DNA from: Amycolatopsis sp. NBC_01480
GTDB lineage: Bacteria; Actinomycetota; Actinomycetes; Mycobacteriales; Pseudonocardiaceae
DNA: 64,000 bases
Reading direction: 5' to 3'
NCBI RefSeq assembly: GCF_036227205.1
Contig: NZ_CP109442.1
Location: forward strand, 3,968,001-4,032,000
The notes under the pieces: model-generated
What the model was told of the DNA's origin: nothing
Databases searched by the model: none
The model's input: the letters and a program-made list of their open reading frames with translations, nothing else
In this document: one piece after another, positions 38,227 through 46,416 of the stretch
How positions within the stretch are numbered: position 1 is the stretch's first letter
How the letters are laid out: every line of letters begins with the position of its first letter
Position numbers and translations under genes: made by a program

Positions 38227-41200
38227 ATGAGCACGCTGCAGTTCAAGAAGTCGCCGCGGCTGGCCGCGCCGCGCCCGCCGGGCGGCGAGGTGCACCTGGA
38301 GCCACCACCCGAGGTGCCCCGCACGATCCCGGGCAACATCGTGCAGAAGCTGATTCCCGGCGTGATGATCTTCGCCTCGCTGGGGATGATGGGCTACATG
38401 TTCACGGCCGGTGGCCGGAACCCGCAGACGATCATGATGAGCGGCATGATGCTGATGGGCACCGTCGGCATGCTCGCCGGCGGTGGCGGCCGGGGCGGTG
38501 GCGCCAAGAAGGCCGAGATGGACGAGGACCGCAAGGACTACCTGCGCTACCTCGGCCAGATGCGCGACCGCGCCCGTGAGGCGATGGTCGACCAGCGTGC
38601 CGCGCTCGAGTGGGTGCACCCGGACCCGCAGTCGCTGTGGTCGCTCGCCGCGAGCCGCCGCATGTGGGAGCGCCGGACGAACGACCAGGACTTCCTGCAC
38701 CTGCGCGTCGGCCGCAGCTCGCACCGTCTCGCTACGCGGCTGGTCCCGCCGCAGACGGGCCCGGTCGACGAGCTGGAGCCGATCGCCACCCTCGCGCTGC
38801 GCCGGTTCGTGCGCGCGCACTCGATCGTGCCCGACCTGCCCACGCAGATCACCCTGCGCGGGTTCGCGGCCGTGAGCATGCAGGGCGAGCGCGCGCTGAC
38901 CCGCGGCCTCGCCCGCGCCATGGTCGCGCAGCTGGTCGCCTTCCACGGCCCCGACGACGTGATGATCGCGATCGCCACCGCGGGCCGGGCGAAGGAGGAG
39001 TGGGAGTGGGCGAAGTGGCTCCCGCACGTTCAGCACCCGACGATGGCCGACGGCATCGGCCAGCTACGCATGATGGCCGGCTCACTGGCCCAGGTTGAGC
39101 AGTGGCTGGACGAGGAACTGCGGGACCGCCAACGGTTCTCGCGTAACGCGACCCCGCCGCCGGACCAGCCGCATGTGGTGATCATCGTCGACGACGCCGA
39201 GGTGACCCGCGAGGAGCAGATCATCCTCGAAGAGGGTCTGGTCGGCGTCACGCTGATCGACCTGTCCGAGTCGATCGGCAACCTCGCCGCCCGTCGTGGT
39301 CTGCGCCTGGTGGTCGAACCGGACCGCCTGGGTGCGCGCAGTGCCGGTGGGGTGGAGTGGTTCGGCCGCCCCGACACCCTCTCCATCGTCGAAGCCGAGG
39401 CCCTGTCCCGCCTGATCGCTCCTTACCGGGTCGGGACCGCCTCCGGTGCGGACGTCAGCGAAGAAGAGCCGCTGCTGTCCAACCCGTCGCTGCTGGAACT
39501 GCTCGGCATCCCGGGCGACCCGATGACGTTCGATGTCCAGCAGGCCTGGCGGCCCCGCCCGATCCGCGACCGTTACCGCGTCCCGTTCGGCGTGGGCGAG
39601 TACGGGCAGCCGGTGGAGCTGGACATCAAGGAGGCCGCGGTGGAGGGCATGGGCCCGCACGGCCTGTGCATCGGCGCCACCGGTTCCGGTAAGTCCGAGT
39701 TCCTGCGCACCCTCGTGCTGGGCATGCTCGCCACCCACTCCTCCAGCACCCTGAACTTCGTCCTGGTGGACTTCAAGGGTGGTGCGACGTTCCTCGGCCT
39801 GGACAAGGCCCCCCACGTCTCCGCGGTCATCACCAACCTCGCCGACGAGGTCACCCTGGTCGACCGCATGCGGGACGCACTGGCGGGGGAGATGAACCGC
39901 CGCCAGGAAGCGTTGAAGAACGGCGGCAACTTCAAAAACGTGTGGGAGTACGAGAAAGCGCGGGAGAACGGCGCCGACCTCGACCCGCTGCCGGCGTTGT
40001 TCATCGTCTGTGACGAGTTCTCCGAACTCCTGGCCGCCAAGCCCGACTTCATTGATTTGTTCGTCGCGATCGGCCGGCTGGGGCGGTCGCTGCAGATGCA
40101 CATGCTGCTCGCGTCCCAGCGCCTGGAAGAAGGCAAGCTGCGCGGCCTGGACTCGCACCTGTCCTACCGGATCGGCCTGAAAACCTTCTCCGCCGCGGAA
40201 TCCCGCGCGGCGATCGGCGTCCCCGACGCCTTCGAACTGCCCTCGGTCCCCGGCGGCGGCTACCTGAAGTTCGACACCTCCACACTGGTGCGGTTCAAGG
40301 CCTCCTACGTCTCCGGGGCGTATCGGCCGGCCGGGATTCAGGCGGCGGGCCCGGCGGCGACGGTGGTGCGGGCGGACAAGCGGCCGCAGCTGTTCGTGCC
40401 GGACTTCGTGGAGTTGCCGAAGGAACCCGAGCCCCAGCAGATCGAGGAAGCACCCAAGGCGGAGGAGAAGCAGCCCGAGGAAGCGGTCGAGCCCAGCGAG
40501 CTCGACGTCATCGTCTCCCGGCTGGTCGGGCAGGGCCCGCCCGCGCACGAGGTGTGGCTCCCGCCGTTGAACGAGCCCAACTCGTTGGACACGCTGCTGC
40601 CGAACCTGAACCCCACCGACGACCGGGGCCTGTCCCCGGTCGGTTTCTTCGGGAACGGGCGCCTGCAGGTGCCGATGGGGATTGTGGACCGGCCGTACGA
40701 GCAGCGCCGGGACATGTTGTGGGCGGACTTCGCCGGCGCGGCCGGGCACGGCGTCCTCGCGGGTGGTCCGCAGTCGGGCAAGTCGACCATGCTCCGGACC
40801 CTGATCATGTCCATGGCGTTGACCCACACCCCGGAAGAGGTCCAGTTCTATTGCCTGGACCTCGGTGGCGGCACCCTGGCCGGCCTGGCCGACCTGCCCC
40901 ACGTGGGCGGTGTCGCGGTGGCGCGGCGCGAACCGGACAAGGCCCGGCGGATCGTGGCCGAGCTGACCACCCTGCTCACCGAGCGGGAGGGCCGGTTCGG
41001 GGCACTCGGGATTGACTCGATGAACGAGTTCCGGAACCGCAAACGCCGCGGCGAGATCCCACCCGAGACCGACGCGTTCGGCGATGCGTTCCTGGTGGTG
41101 GACAACTGGCGGGCGTTGCGCGATGACTTCGAGGAGCTGGAAACCTCCATCACCCGCCTCGCCACCCAGGGTTTGGCCTACGGCGTGCACGTGGTGATCT

Positions 41201-42240
41201 CGGCGAACCGGTGGGCGGACTTGCGGCCGGCGATCAAGGACATGCTGGGCACCCGGTTCGAGCTGCGGCTGGGTGACCCGACCGAGTCCGACATCGACCG
41301 CCGCACCGCGGTCAACGTCCCGGCCGGCCGGCCCGGTCGGGGGTTGACGCGGGAGAAGCTGCACATGCTGACCGGGTTGCCGCGGATCGATGGCTCCAGC
41401 GACGCGGACACCGTCGCCGCCGGTGTCGCGGACGCGGTCGCGAAAATCCGGGGCGCGTGGCGCGGCCGGCCGGCGCCGCAGGTCCGGCTGCTGCCGGAGA
41501 TGATCACCTACGAAGAAGTGTTGAAGGCCGACACCCGGCGGGACACGAAGCTGGTGCCGATCGGGGTGAACGAGGAGGATCTGCAGCCGATCTACCTGGA
41601 CTTCAACGCCGACCCGCACTTCTTCGCGTTCGCCGACGGCGAGTCCGGCAAGACGAACCTGCTGCGGCAGATCGCCCGCGGCATCACCGAGCGCTACAGC
41701 CCGCAGGAGGCGGTGATCCTGCTGGTCGACTACCGCCGCACCATGCTCGGGTTCCTCTCCGGCGACTCCCTGCTCGGCTACGCGGTCTCCTCGACGCAGC
41801 TGGACAGCATGGTCCAGGACGTCTACGGGTCGATGACCCGCCGCCTGCCGGGCGCGGATGTCACGCAGGAGCAGTTGAAGACGCGGTCGTGGTGGACCGG
41901 GCCGGACCTGTTCGTGCTGGTCGATGACTACGACCTGGTCGTCACCCAAACCAACAACCCGCTCAAACCGCTCTCGGACTTCCTGGCCCAGGCCAAGGAC
42001 GTCGGCCTCCACCTCGTCGTGGTCCGCCGCACGGGTGGCGCGAGCCGGGCCTCGTATGACCCGGTCATCGGCAAGCTCAAGGAAATCGCCGCACCCGGCA
42101 TGGTCATGAACGGCTCCAAGGACGAAGGCGCGTTGATCGGCAACATCCGGCCCAGCGCGATGCCGCCGGGTCGAGGCAACCTGCTGACCCGCAAGGCGGG
42201 CAAGCAACTCGTGCAGGTGTCGTGGATCCAGCCGGACTGA
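38227..42240 (+). CDS. eccC: Type VII secretion ATPase EccC (three FtsK/SpoIIIE domains)
   Basis: The 1337-residue protein is the fused form of the ESX motor. Two N-terminal helices near residues 40-80 (GVMIFASLGMMGYMF, GMMLMGTVGMLAGG) precede three ATPase domains with P-loops at Lys489 (GATGSGKSE), Lys852 (GGPQSGKST) and Lys1142 (DGESGKTN). Walker B segments are FIVCDEF, FLVVDNW and FVLVDDYD. The first domain has the acidic pair expected for hydrolysis; the second has VDN instead of DE, as degenerate in other EccC proteins. It recognises the YxxxD/E signal of substrates. The ATG follows GAGGGGACC. Confidence 0.96.
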   Translation: MSTLQFKKSPRLAAPRPPGGEVHLEPPPEVPRTIPGNIVQKLIPGVMIFASLGMMGYMFTAGGRNPQTIMMSGMMLMGTVGMLAGGGGRGGGAKKAEMDEDRKDYLRYLGQMRDRAREAMVDQRAALEWVHPDPQSLWSLAASRRMWERRTNDQDFLHLRVGRSSHRLATRLVPPQTGPVDELEPIATLALRRFVRAHSIVPDLPTQITLRGFAAVSMQGERALTRGLARAMVAQLVAFHGPDDVMIAIATAGRAKEEWEWAKWLPHVQHPTMADGIGQLRMMAGSLAQVEQWLDEELRDRQRFSRNATPPPDQPHVVIIVDDAEVTREEQIILEEGLVGVTLIDLSESIGNLAARRGLRLVVEPDRLGARSAGGVEWFGRPDTLSIVEAEALSRLIAPYRVGTASGADVSEEEPLLSNPSLLELLGIPGDPMTFDVQQAWRPRPIRDRYRVPFGVGEYGQPVELDIKEAAVEGMGPHGLCIGATGSGKSEFLRTLVLGMLATHSSSTLNFVLVDFKGGATFLGLDKAPHVSAVITNLADEVTLVDRMRDALAGEMNRRQEALKNGGNFKNVWEYEKARENGADLDPLPALFIVCDEFSELLAAKPDFIDLFVAIGRLGRSLQMHMLLASQRLEEGKLRGLDSHLSYRIGLKTFSAAESRAAIGVPDAFELPSVPGGGYLKFDTSTLVRFKASYVSGAYRPAGIQAAGPAATVVRADKRPQLFVPDFVELPKEPEPQQIEEAPKAEEKQPEEAVEPSELDVIVSRLVGQGPPAHEVWLPPLNEPNSLDTLLPNLNPTDDRGLSPVGFFGNGRLQVPMGIVDRPYEQRRDMLWADFAGAAGHGVLAGGPQSGKSTMLRTLIMSMALTHTPEEVQFYCLDLGGGTLAGLADLPHVGGVAVARREPDKARRIVAELTTLLTEREGRFGALGIDSMNEFRNRKRRGEIPPETDAFGDAFLVVDNWRALRDDFEELETSITRLATQGLAYGVHVVISANRWADLRPAIKDMLGTRFELRLGDPTESDIDRRTAVNVPAGRPGRGLTREKLHMLTGLPRIDGSSDADTVAAGVADAVAKIRGAWRGRPAPQVRLLPEMITYEEVLKADTRRDTKLVPIGVNEEDLQPIYLDFNADPHFFAFADGESGKTNLLRQIARGITERYSPQEAVILLVDYRRTMLGFLSGDSLLGYAVSSTQLDSMVQDVYGSMTRRLPGADVTQEQLKTRSWWTGPDLFVLVDDYDLVVTQTNNPLKPLSDFLAQAKDVGLHLVVVRRTGGASRASYDPVIGKLKEIAAPGMVMNGSKDEGALIGNIRPSAMPPGRGNLLTRKAGKQLVQVSWIQPD

Positions 42241-42280
42241 GGCCGGGAGGAGTGCGTAAGAGCGTCAGCGGGGGTTTCCG

Positions 42281-44845
42281 GTGACGGTGCGGGTGGCGGT
42301 GGACTTCGGGACATCGAGCACCTGCGTCGTCATCTCCGTCAACGGCCGCGAGCCGCAGGTCGTGGTCATCGACGGGCTCCCGCTGATGTCGTCGGCGGTC
42401 TACGCGGCCGCCGACGGCACGCTCTTCGTCGGCCAGGAGGCCGAGCGGCAGGCGGCGGTCGACCCGTCGCGGTACGAGCCCAACCCGAAGCGGCGGATCG
42501 ACGAGGGTGAGCTGCTGCTCGGCGACACCGTTCTGCGGGTCACCGACGTCGTGCACGCCGTGCTGGCCCGGGTGGTGGCCGAGGCCCGACGGATCGCCGG
42601 CGACGCCGAGGTCGACCTGCTGGTGCTCACCCACCCCGCGGACTGGGGCGCGATTCGCACCCGGCTGCTCCGCCAGGCCGCGGGCCGGCTGGCGAACGAG
42701 GTCGCGCTGGTGCCGGAGCCCGTCGCCGCGGCGGTTTACCACGCGGCCACATTTGCTCCGGTCGCGTCGGCCGACGATCGCACCGTCGAGTTCAGCGGCC
42801 GTCCCGGCGAAGCCCTTGCGGTGCTGGACCTCGGCGGCGGCACGGTGGACGTCAGCGTCGTGCAGCGGCTGCCGGAGGCGTCGCACGACCGGGCGCGGCC
42901 GCCGTCCGCGGGTCCCCCACGCGGCGGGTTCCAAGTGCTGGCCACACGCGGCGACCCGAGCTTCGGCGGCGCCGACATCGACCAGGCGCTGCTGGAGCAC
43001 ATCGGCTCACTGGTCTCGGCCACCGATCCCGACGCCTGGCGGCAGCTGGTGGAGGGCCGCGAGCTGACCGACCGCCGACGACGGCGCGTGCTGCGCCAGG
43101 ACGTCCGCGGCGCGAAGGAAACCCTCTCCCGGCACACCTACACCGACGTGCCGATGCCACCGCCGTTCGCCGACGCGCACGTGACGCGCGAGGACCTGGA
43201 GCGGCTGATCACCGCGCCCCTGGGCCGCGCGGTCGAACTCACCAGCGCGGCCATCGCCGAAGCGGGCCTACGACCGAAGCAGCTGACGGCGATCTTCCTC
43301 GTCGGCGGTTCCAGCCGGATCCCGATGATCTCGCGGCTCGTGCACGAGCGCACCGGCGTCGTGCCGACCAGCCTGGACCAGCCGGAGACCGTGGTGGCGC
43401 GAGGAGCACTGCGCGCGGTGCTCGTGGACCCGGACCGCACCGGCGCGTTGCCCGGCTCGTCCATCGCGCGCCTGGGCCGGGGCGAAGACGCAGGCGGCGA
43501 GCGCACCGAGGTCGTCCGCCCAGGCGGTTGGCCCCGCGACGGCCGAGCCGACGCCGAGGGCCGTACCGAGCTGCTGCCGCGCCCAGGCGGCCGCCCACCG
43601 TCCGGCCCGCTCCCGATCGCGCACCCGCCGTCGCCGGGCCGGTCCGGTTACGGCGGCCAGACACCCGGTGGCATCGCGAACCCAGCACCCGGCGGCGCCG
43701 GACCCGCATTGGGCAACGGACCCGGCGGCGCAGCCGCACTGGGCGGCGGCCCAGGCGCCGGTTCCACTCCGGGCGGCGGCCCCGGACCCGCATTGGGTGG
43801 AGGCCTAGGCGCCGGTTCCACTCCGGGCGGCGGTCCCGGCGGTGCTGGTTCCGCTTTGGGCGGTGGGCCAGGTGGCGCTGGATCCGCATTGAGTGGCGGC
43901 CTTGGTGGCGCCGGTTCGGCGCCGGGCGGCGGGCCCGGCGGTGCCGGGTCGGCCTTGGGCGGTGGCGCTGGATCGGCGTTAGCCGGTGGGCCTGGTGGCG
44001 TTGGATCCGCCTTGGGCGGTGGCCCCGGTGGCCCCGGTGGCCCCGGTGGCCCCGGCGGCGCTGGATCGGCGTTGGGTGGCGGGCGTGGCGGTGCTGGATC
44101 TGCGCCGGGCAATGGACCGAGCAGCGGGCCCGGGTTGGGCAGCGGACTCGGGCTCGGCGGTGGCCAAGCGCCGGCCGGGGCCTCCGGCCAGGGTGGCTCG
44201 GCGGGCGGTCCAGGCGGGCCGAATTCCGTCCGTCCGGGCGGCGCACCGGCGTGGTCGTCGTCGCAGGGGCGTGAAGACTCCGAGCCGAAAGACGGGAAGC
44301 GGCGCTCGAAGCTCCTGTGGATCGGCGTGCCCGCCGTGGTGGTCCTGCTCGTTGCGGGGCTCGTGGTTTACCTGGTGAGTCGGCCGGCCAACCAATCCGG
44401 CACGACGCCTGGCCGCACGTACGCGCAGTACGATTTCAGCCTTGTCGCGCCCGAAGACTGGGTGCAGACGAGCGACCAGGTCGCCCAGCGGCAGGTGATC
44501 CTGCATCCGCAGGAATCCGTCGCGGGCAACGATCTCGTCGTCGCGCAGGAGTACGTCATGGACTATGACGCGACGGCAGACCGCCAGCGGCTCATCGATG
44601 CGTTGCGGGCTGAAGCGGGTAGTCAGGAGAAGTACAGCGGATTCGATCCCGGCATGACCTATGGTGGCCGCACCGTCATCGGCTACCACGAGACCAAGGG
44701 CGACCAGTTGCAGGTCGATTGGTACGTGGTCGTGCAAGGGAAGTTCCGCGTGCACGTCGGCTGTCAGTACAACGTGCCGGCGTTGCGGCAGCGTGTCGCC
44801 GCGGCCTGTGACCAGGTCGTGCGGACGCTGAAGATCACCAGCTGA
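42281..44845 (+). CDS. T7SS-associated Hsp70-like protein with TM anchor (Rv3446c-like)
   Basis: The 854-residue protein has three parts. Residues 1-390 form an Hsp70/actin-like ATPase domain: phosphate loops VAVDFGTSSTCVV and VLDLGGGTVDVSV, and adenosine motif FLVGGSSRIPMI. Residues about 465-670 are Gly/Ala/Pro repeats (GGGPGGAGSALGG). A helix near 678-700 (LLWIGVPAVVVLLVAGLVVYLVS) leads to an extracytoplasmic C-terminal domain (TYAQYDFSLVAPEDW, HVGCQYNVPALRQRVAAACDQV). The position after eccC matches Rv3446c of ESX-4. GTG at 42281 is used; 42287 is possible. Role unknown, perhaps substrate chaperoning coupled to the membrane. Confidence 0.85.
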   Translation: MTVRVAVDFGTSSTCVVISVNGREPQVVVIDGLPLMSSAVYAAADGTLFVGQEAERQAAVDPSRYEPNPKRRIDEGELLLGDTVLRVTDVVHAVLARVVAEARRIAGDAEVDLLVLTHPADWGAIRTRLLRQAAGRLANEVALVPEPVAAAVYHAATFAPVASADDRTVEFSGRPGEALAVLDLGGGTVDVSVVQRLPEASHDRARPPSAGPPRGGFQVLATRGDPSFGGADIDQALLEHIGSLVSATDPDAWRQLVEGRELTDRRRRRVLRQDVRGAKETLSRHTYTDVPMPPPFADAHVTREDLERLITAPLGRAVELTSAAIAEAGLRPKQLTAIFLVGGSSRIPMISRLVHERTGVVPTSLDQPETVVARGALRAVLVDPDRTGALPGSSIARLGRGEDAGGERTEVVRPGGWPRDGRADAEGRTELLPRPGGRPPSGPLPIAHPPSPGRSGYGGQTPGGIANPAPGGAGPALGNGPGGAAALGGGPGAGSTPGGGPGPALGGGLGAGSTPGGGPGGAGSALGGGPGGAGSALSGGLGGAGSAPGGGPGGAGSALGGGAGSALAGGPGGVGSALGGGPGGPGGPGGPGGAGSALGGGRGGAGSAPGNGPSSGPGLGSGLGLGGGQAPAGASGQGGSAGGPGGPNSVRPGGAPAWSSSQGREDSEPKDGKRRSKLLWIGVPAVVVLLVAGLVVYLVSRPANQSGTTPGRTYAQYDFSLVAPEDWVQTSDQVAQRQVILHPQESVAGNDLVVAQEYVMDYDATADRQRLIDALRAEAGSQEKYSGFDPGMTYGGRTVIGYHETKGDQLQVDWYVVVQGKFRVHVGCQYNVPALRQRVAAACDQVVRTLKITS
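43650..44260 (+). repeat. Gly/Ala/Pro-rich imperfect tandem repeats
   Basis: Imperfect repeats encoding GGGPGGAGSALGG-type units link the ATPase domain and the membrane helix of the Hsp70-like protein. A GGCCCCGGT unit runs in tandem near 44020-44055. Confidence 0.7.
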
Positions 44846-44854
44846 GGAGTGCCC

Positions 44855-45211
44855 GTGCCGTCCGAACCCGAGTCCGCAACGGCGGCTTTCACCCGAGCGG
44901 GGCAGGACGCGGTCACGTACGCGCGCCGCGTCGCCGGCACCGCGCTCGCCCGCAATCAACGGCACCGCACCGAGAACCGGGAGTTGCTGAAGCAATTCGG
45001 CCGACAGCGGCTCTCCGGCGGGGCCGAGCCGGTGCCGAGCGTGCTGCGCGGCGCCGCCCAGCGGTTCCGCGCGGCGCGCGGCCTGCCCGTGCCGGAGGTT
45101 CCCTCCGCGGCGGAATTGGCGGAGCCGGCACCGAATTCCGCACCGCGTCCCCCACGGACGAGTGAAGCGGACGAAGACTTTTCGCAGTTGCGAATCATGC
45201 GTCAGGCGTAG
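44855..45211 (+). CDS. Small unknown T7SS-locus protein, 118 aa
   Basis: The GTG at 44855 has GAGGAG about 5 nt upstream (overlapping the previous stop); the GTG at 44849 is less likely. The product is basic and helical in its first half (DAVTYARRVAGTALARNQRHRTENRELLKQFGRQRL) and Pro/Ala-rich in its second, ending SEADEDFSQLRIMRQA. No transmembrane helix or known domain is visible. It lies 9 nt after the Hsp70-like gene and before the WXG100 pair, so it is probably co-transcribed. Function is unknown. Confidence 0.65.
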   Translation: MPSEPESATAAFTRAGQDAVTYARRVAGTALARNQRHRTENRELLKQFGRQRLSGGAEPVPSVLRGAAQRFRAARGLPVPEVPSAAELAEPAPNSAPRPPRTSEADEDFSQLRIMRQA

Positions 45212-45468
45212 TGAATCCGCTTCGGGTCCCGCTGTGCGTCTGCTAACCGTGCAGGTGGAAGTCTTCTTTTCCGACAACGGGTCTGCGCACGGCGCGGGCC
45301 TGGGGTCGTACCTGGTGATCGGTTCCCGGATCTCGCGTTCACGCAAGCAACTACTTGCCGCCAAACAGCGACAAGAGGGAACCAGACATGGCAATGTCTT
45401 CGTCGTAGGTCCGTACGAAACAAACACGAGCTAGTGCGGACAACCACTAAATGAAGGGGGTAGCTCCC

Positions 45469-45789
45469 ATGGCTGGCGGTTTTACAGGGACTCCGGAGCA
45501 GTTCACCGACGCTGAGGGTCGCGTCACCGACGTGCGCGCCCGGATGGACCAGAACCTCTCGCAGCTGCGCGACCGCATCGAGGCGACCCGCGCGGGGTGG
45601 CAGGGCGAGGCGCAGAAGGCGTTCGACCACGTCATGCAGCGCTTCGACGAGGACGGCAAGGGCATGAACCAGGCCCTGCAGAACATTGCGAACCTGCTTC
45701 AGGAAGCGGGCTCCAAGTACAAGCGCTCTGAGGAGCAGCAGCAGGAGATCATGCAGTCGATGAACAAGGGCTTCGGCGTCCTCGGCTGA
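45469..45789 (+). CDS. WXG100-family ESX substrate (EsxB/EsxT-like)
   Basis: The 106-residue protein is a helical hairpin with the W-Q-G turn (ATRAGWQGEAQKAF) and the YxxxE export signal just after the second helix (YKRSEE). The ATG at 45469 is chosen because AAGGGGG is 8 nt upstream; the ATG at 45451 precedes that site. By position this corresponds to one of EsxT/EsxU of ESX-4. It would pair with the next gene as a heterodimer and be exported through EccC. Confidence 0.93.
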   Translation: MAGGFTGTPEQFTDAEGRVTDVRARMDQNLSQLRDRIEATRAGWQGEAQKAFDHVMQRFDEDGKGMNQALQNIANLLQEAGSKYKRSEEQQQEIMQSMNKGFGVLG

Positions 45790-45860
45790 TCTGGGCCTTC
45801 CCGCCCGGTTTTCTTTACCACCCCAGACTTCTTCTTCACTGATTAGCAAGGGAGTTCACC

Positions 45861-46148
45861 ATGGCTGACGGCATTCTTGTCGATTACGCCACCATCCACG
45901 CGGCTGCCGACGACTGCACGTCGACCGGCAAGGAGCTTCAGCAGTCGTTCGACCAGCTGAAGGACGACCTGAACCCGCTGATCCAGAGCTGGTCCGGTGA
46001 AGCCAAGGACCAGTACATGAACGCGCAGCGTGAGTGGGACCAGAAGTTCGAGGACCTCAAGCAGGTTCTCGCGCAGATCGCCGCGGTGCTGCCGCAGATC
46101 GCGGATGGTTACCAGAGCACGGACAAGGGCGTTCAGAACCTGTTCTGA
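45861..46148 (+). CDS. WXG100-family ESX substrate (EsxA/EsxU-like)
   Basis: The 95-residue protein has the W-S-G turn (LIQSWSGEAKDQYM) and a YxxxD signal (YQSTDKG) near the C-terminus. AAGGGAGTTC precedes the ATG. It lies 71 nt after the first WXG100 gene, and a T-tract terminator follows its stop. The pair are probably the core ESX-4 substrates. Both partners carry the export motif, although in classical pairs only one does. Confidence 0.93.
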   Translation: MADGILVDYATIHAAADDCTSTGKELQQSFDQLKDDLNPLIQSWSGEAKDQYMNAQREWDQKFEDLKQVLAQIAAVLPQIADGYQSTDKGVQNLF

Positions 46149-46167
46149 GCCACCTCCGGCCGAAACC

Positions 46168-46206
46168 ACGGCGGGTCACGCACTTCGGTGCGGGCCCGCC
46201 GTTTTT
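46168..46206 (+). terminator. Intrinsic terminator after the WXG100 pair
   Basis: ACGGCGGG (46168-46175) pairs with CCCGCCGT (46195-46202), with an inner CGCAC/GTGCG stem and a TTCG tetraloop, followed by a run of T (46202-46206). It begins 20 nt after the stop. Confidence 0.85.
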
Positions 46207-46416
46207 CGTTGCCAGGCCAAGTGTTCAGCGAGTTTTTGTGCACACGACACCGACGCGTCACGAAATTCGCGACGCACGGCCGGTGCCGTCGCGGCACAGT
46301 TCTCCGCGCCGGATTTCGACCTGCTGGTTGTTGTTGTGCGGCCCCGAAAATGCCGTGCCCGCACGGAATTCAGGTACGCCGAATTCGCGCGAGGTTGTCT
46401 CCTCGCATCAAGGAAT

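Noticed and set aside
39082..42207. 1041-codon open frame on the minus strand opposite eccC
   Set aside because: EccC on the plus strand has three intact ATPase domains; the antisense frame has no recognisable domain or ribosome site.
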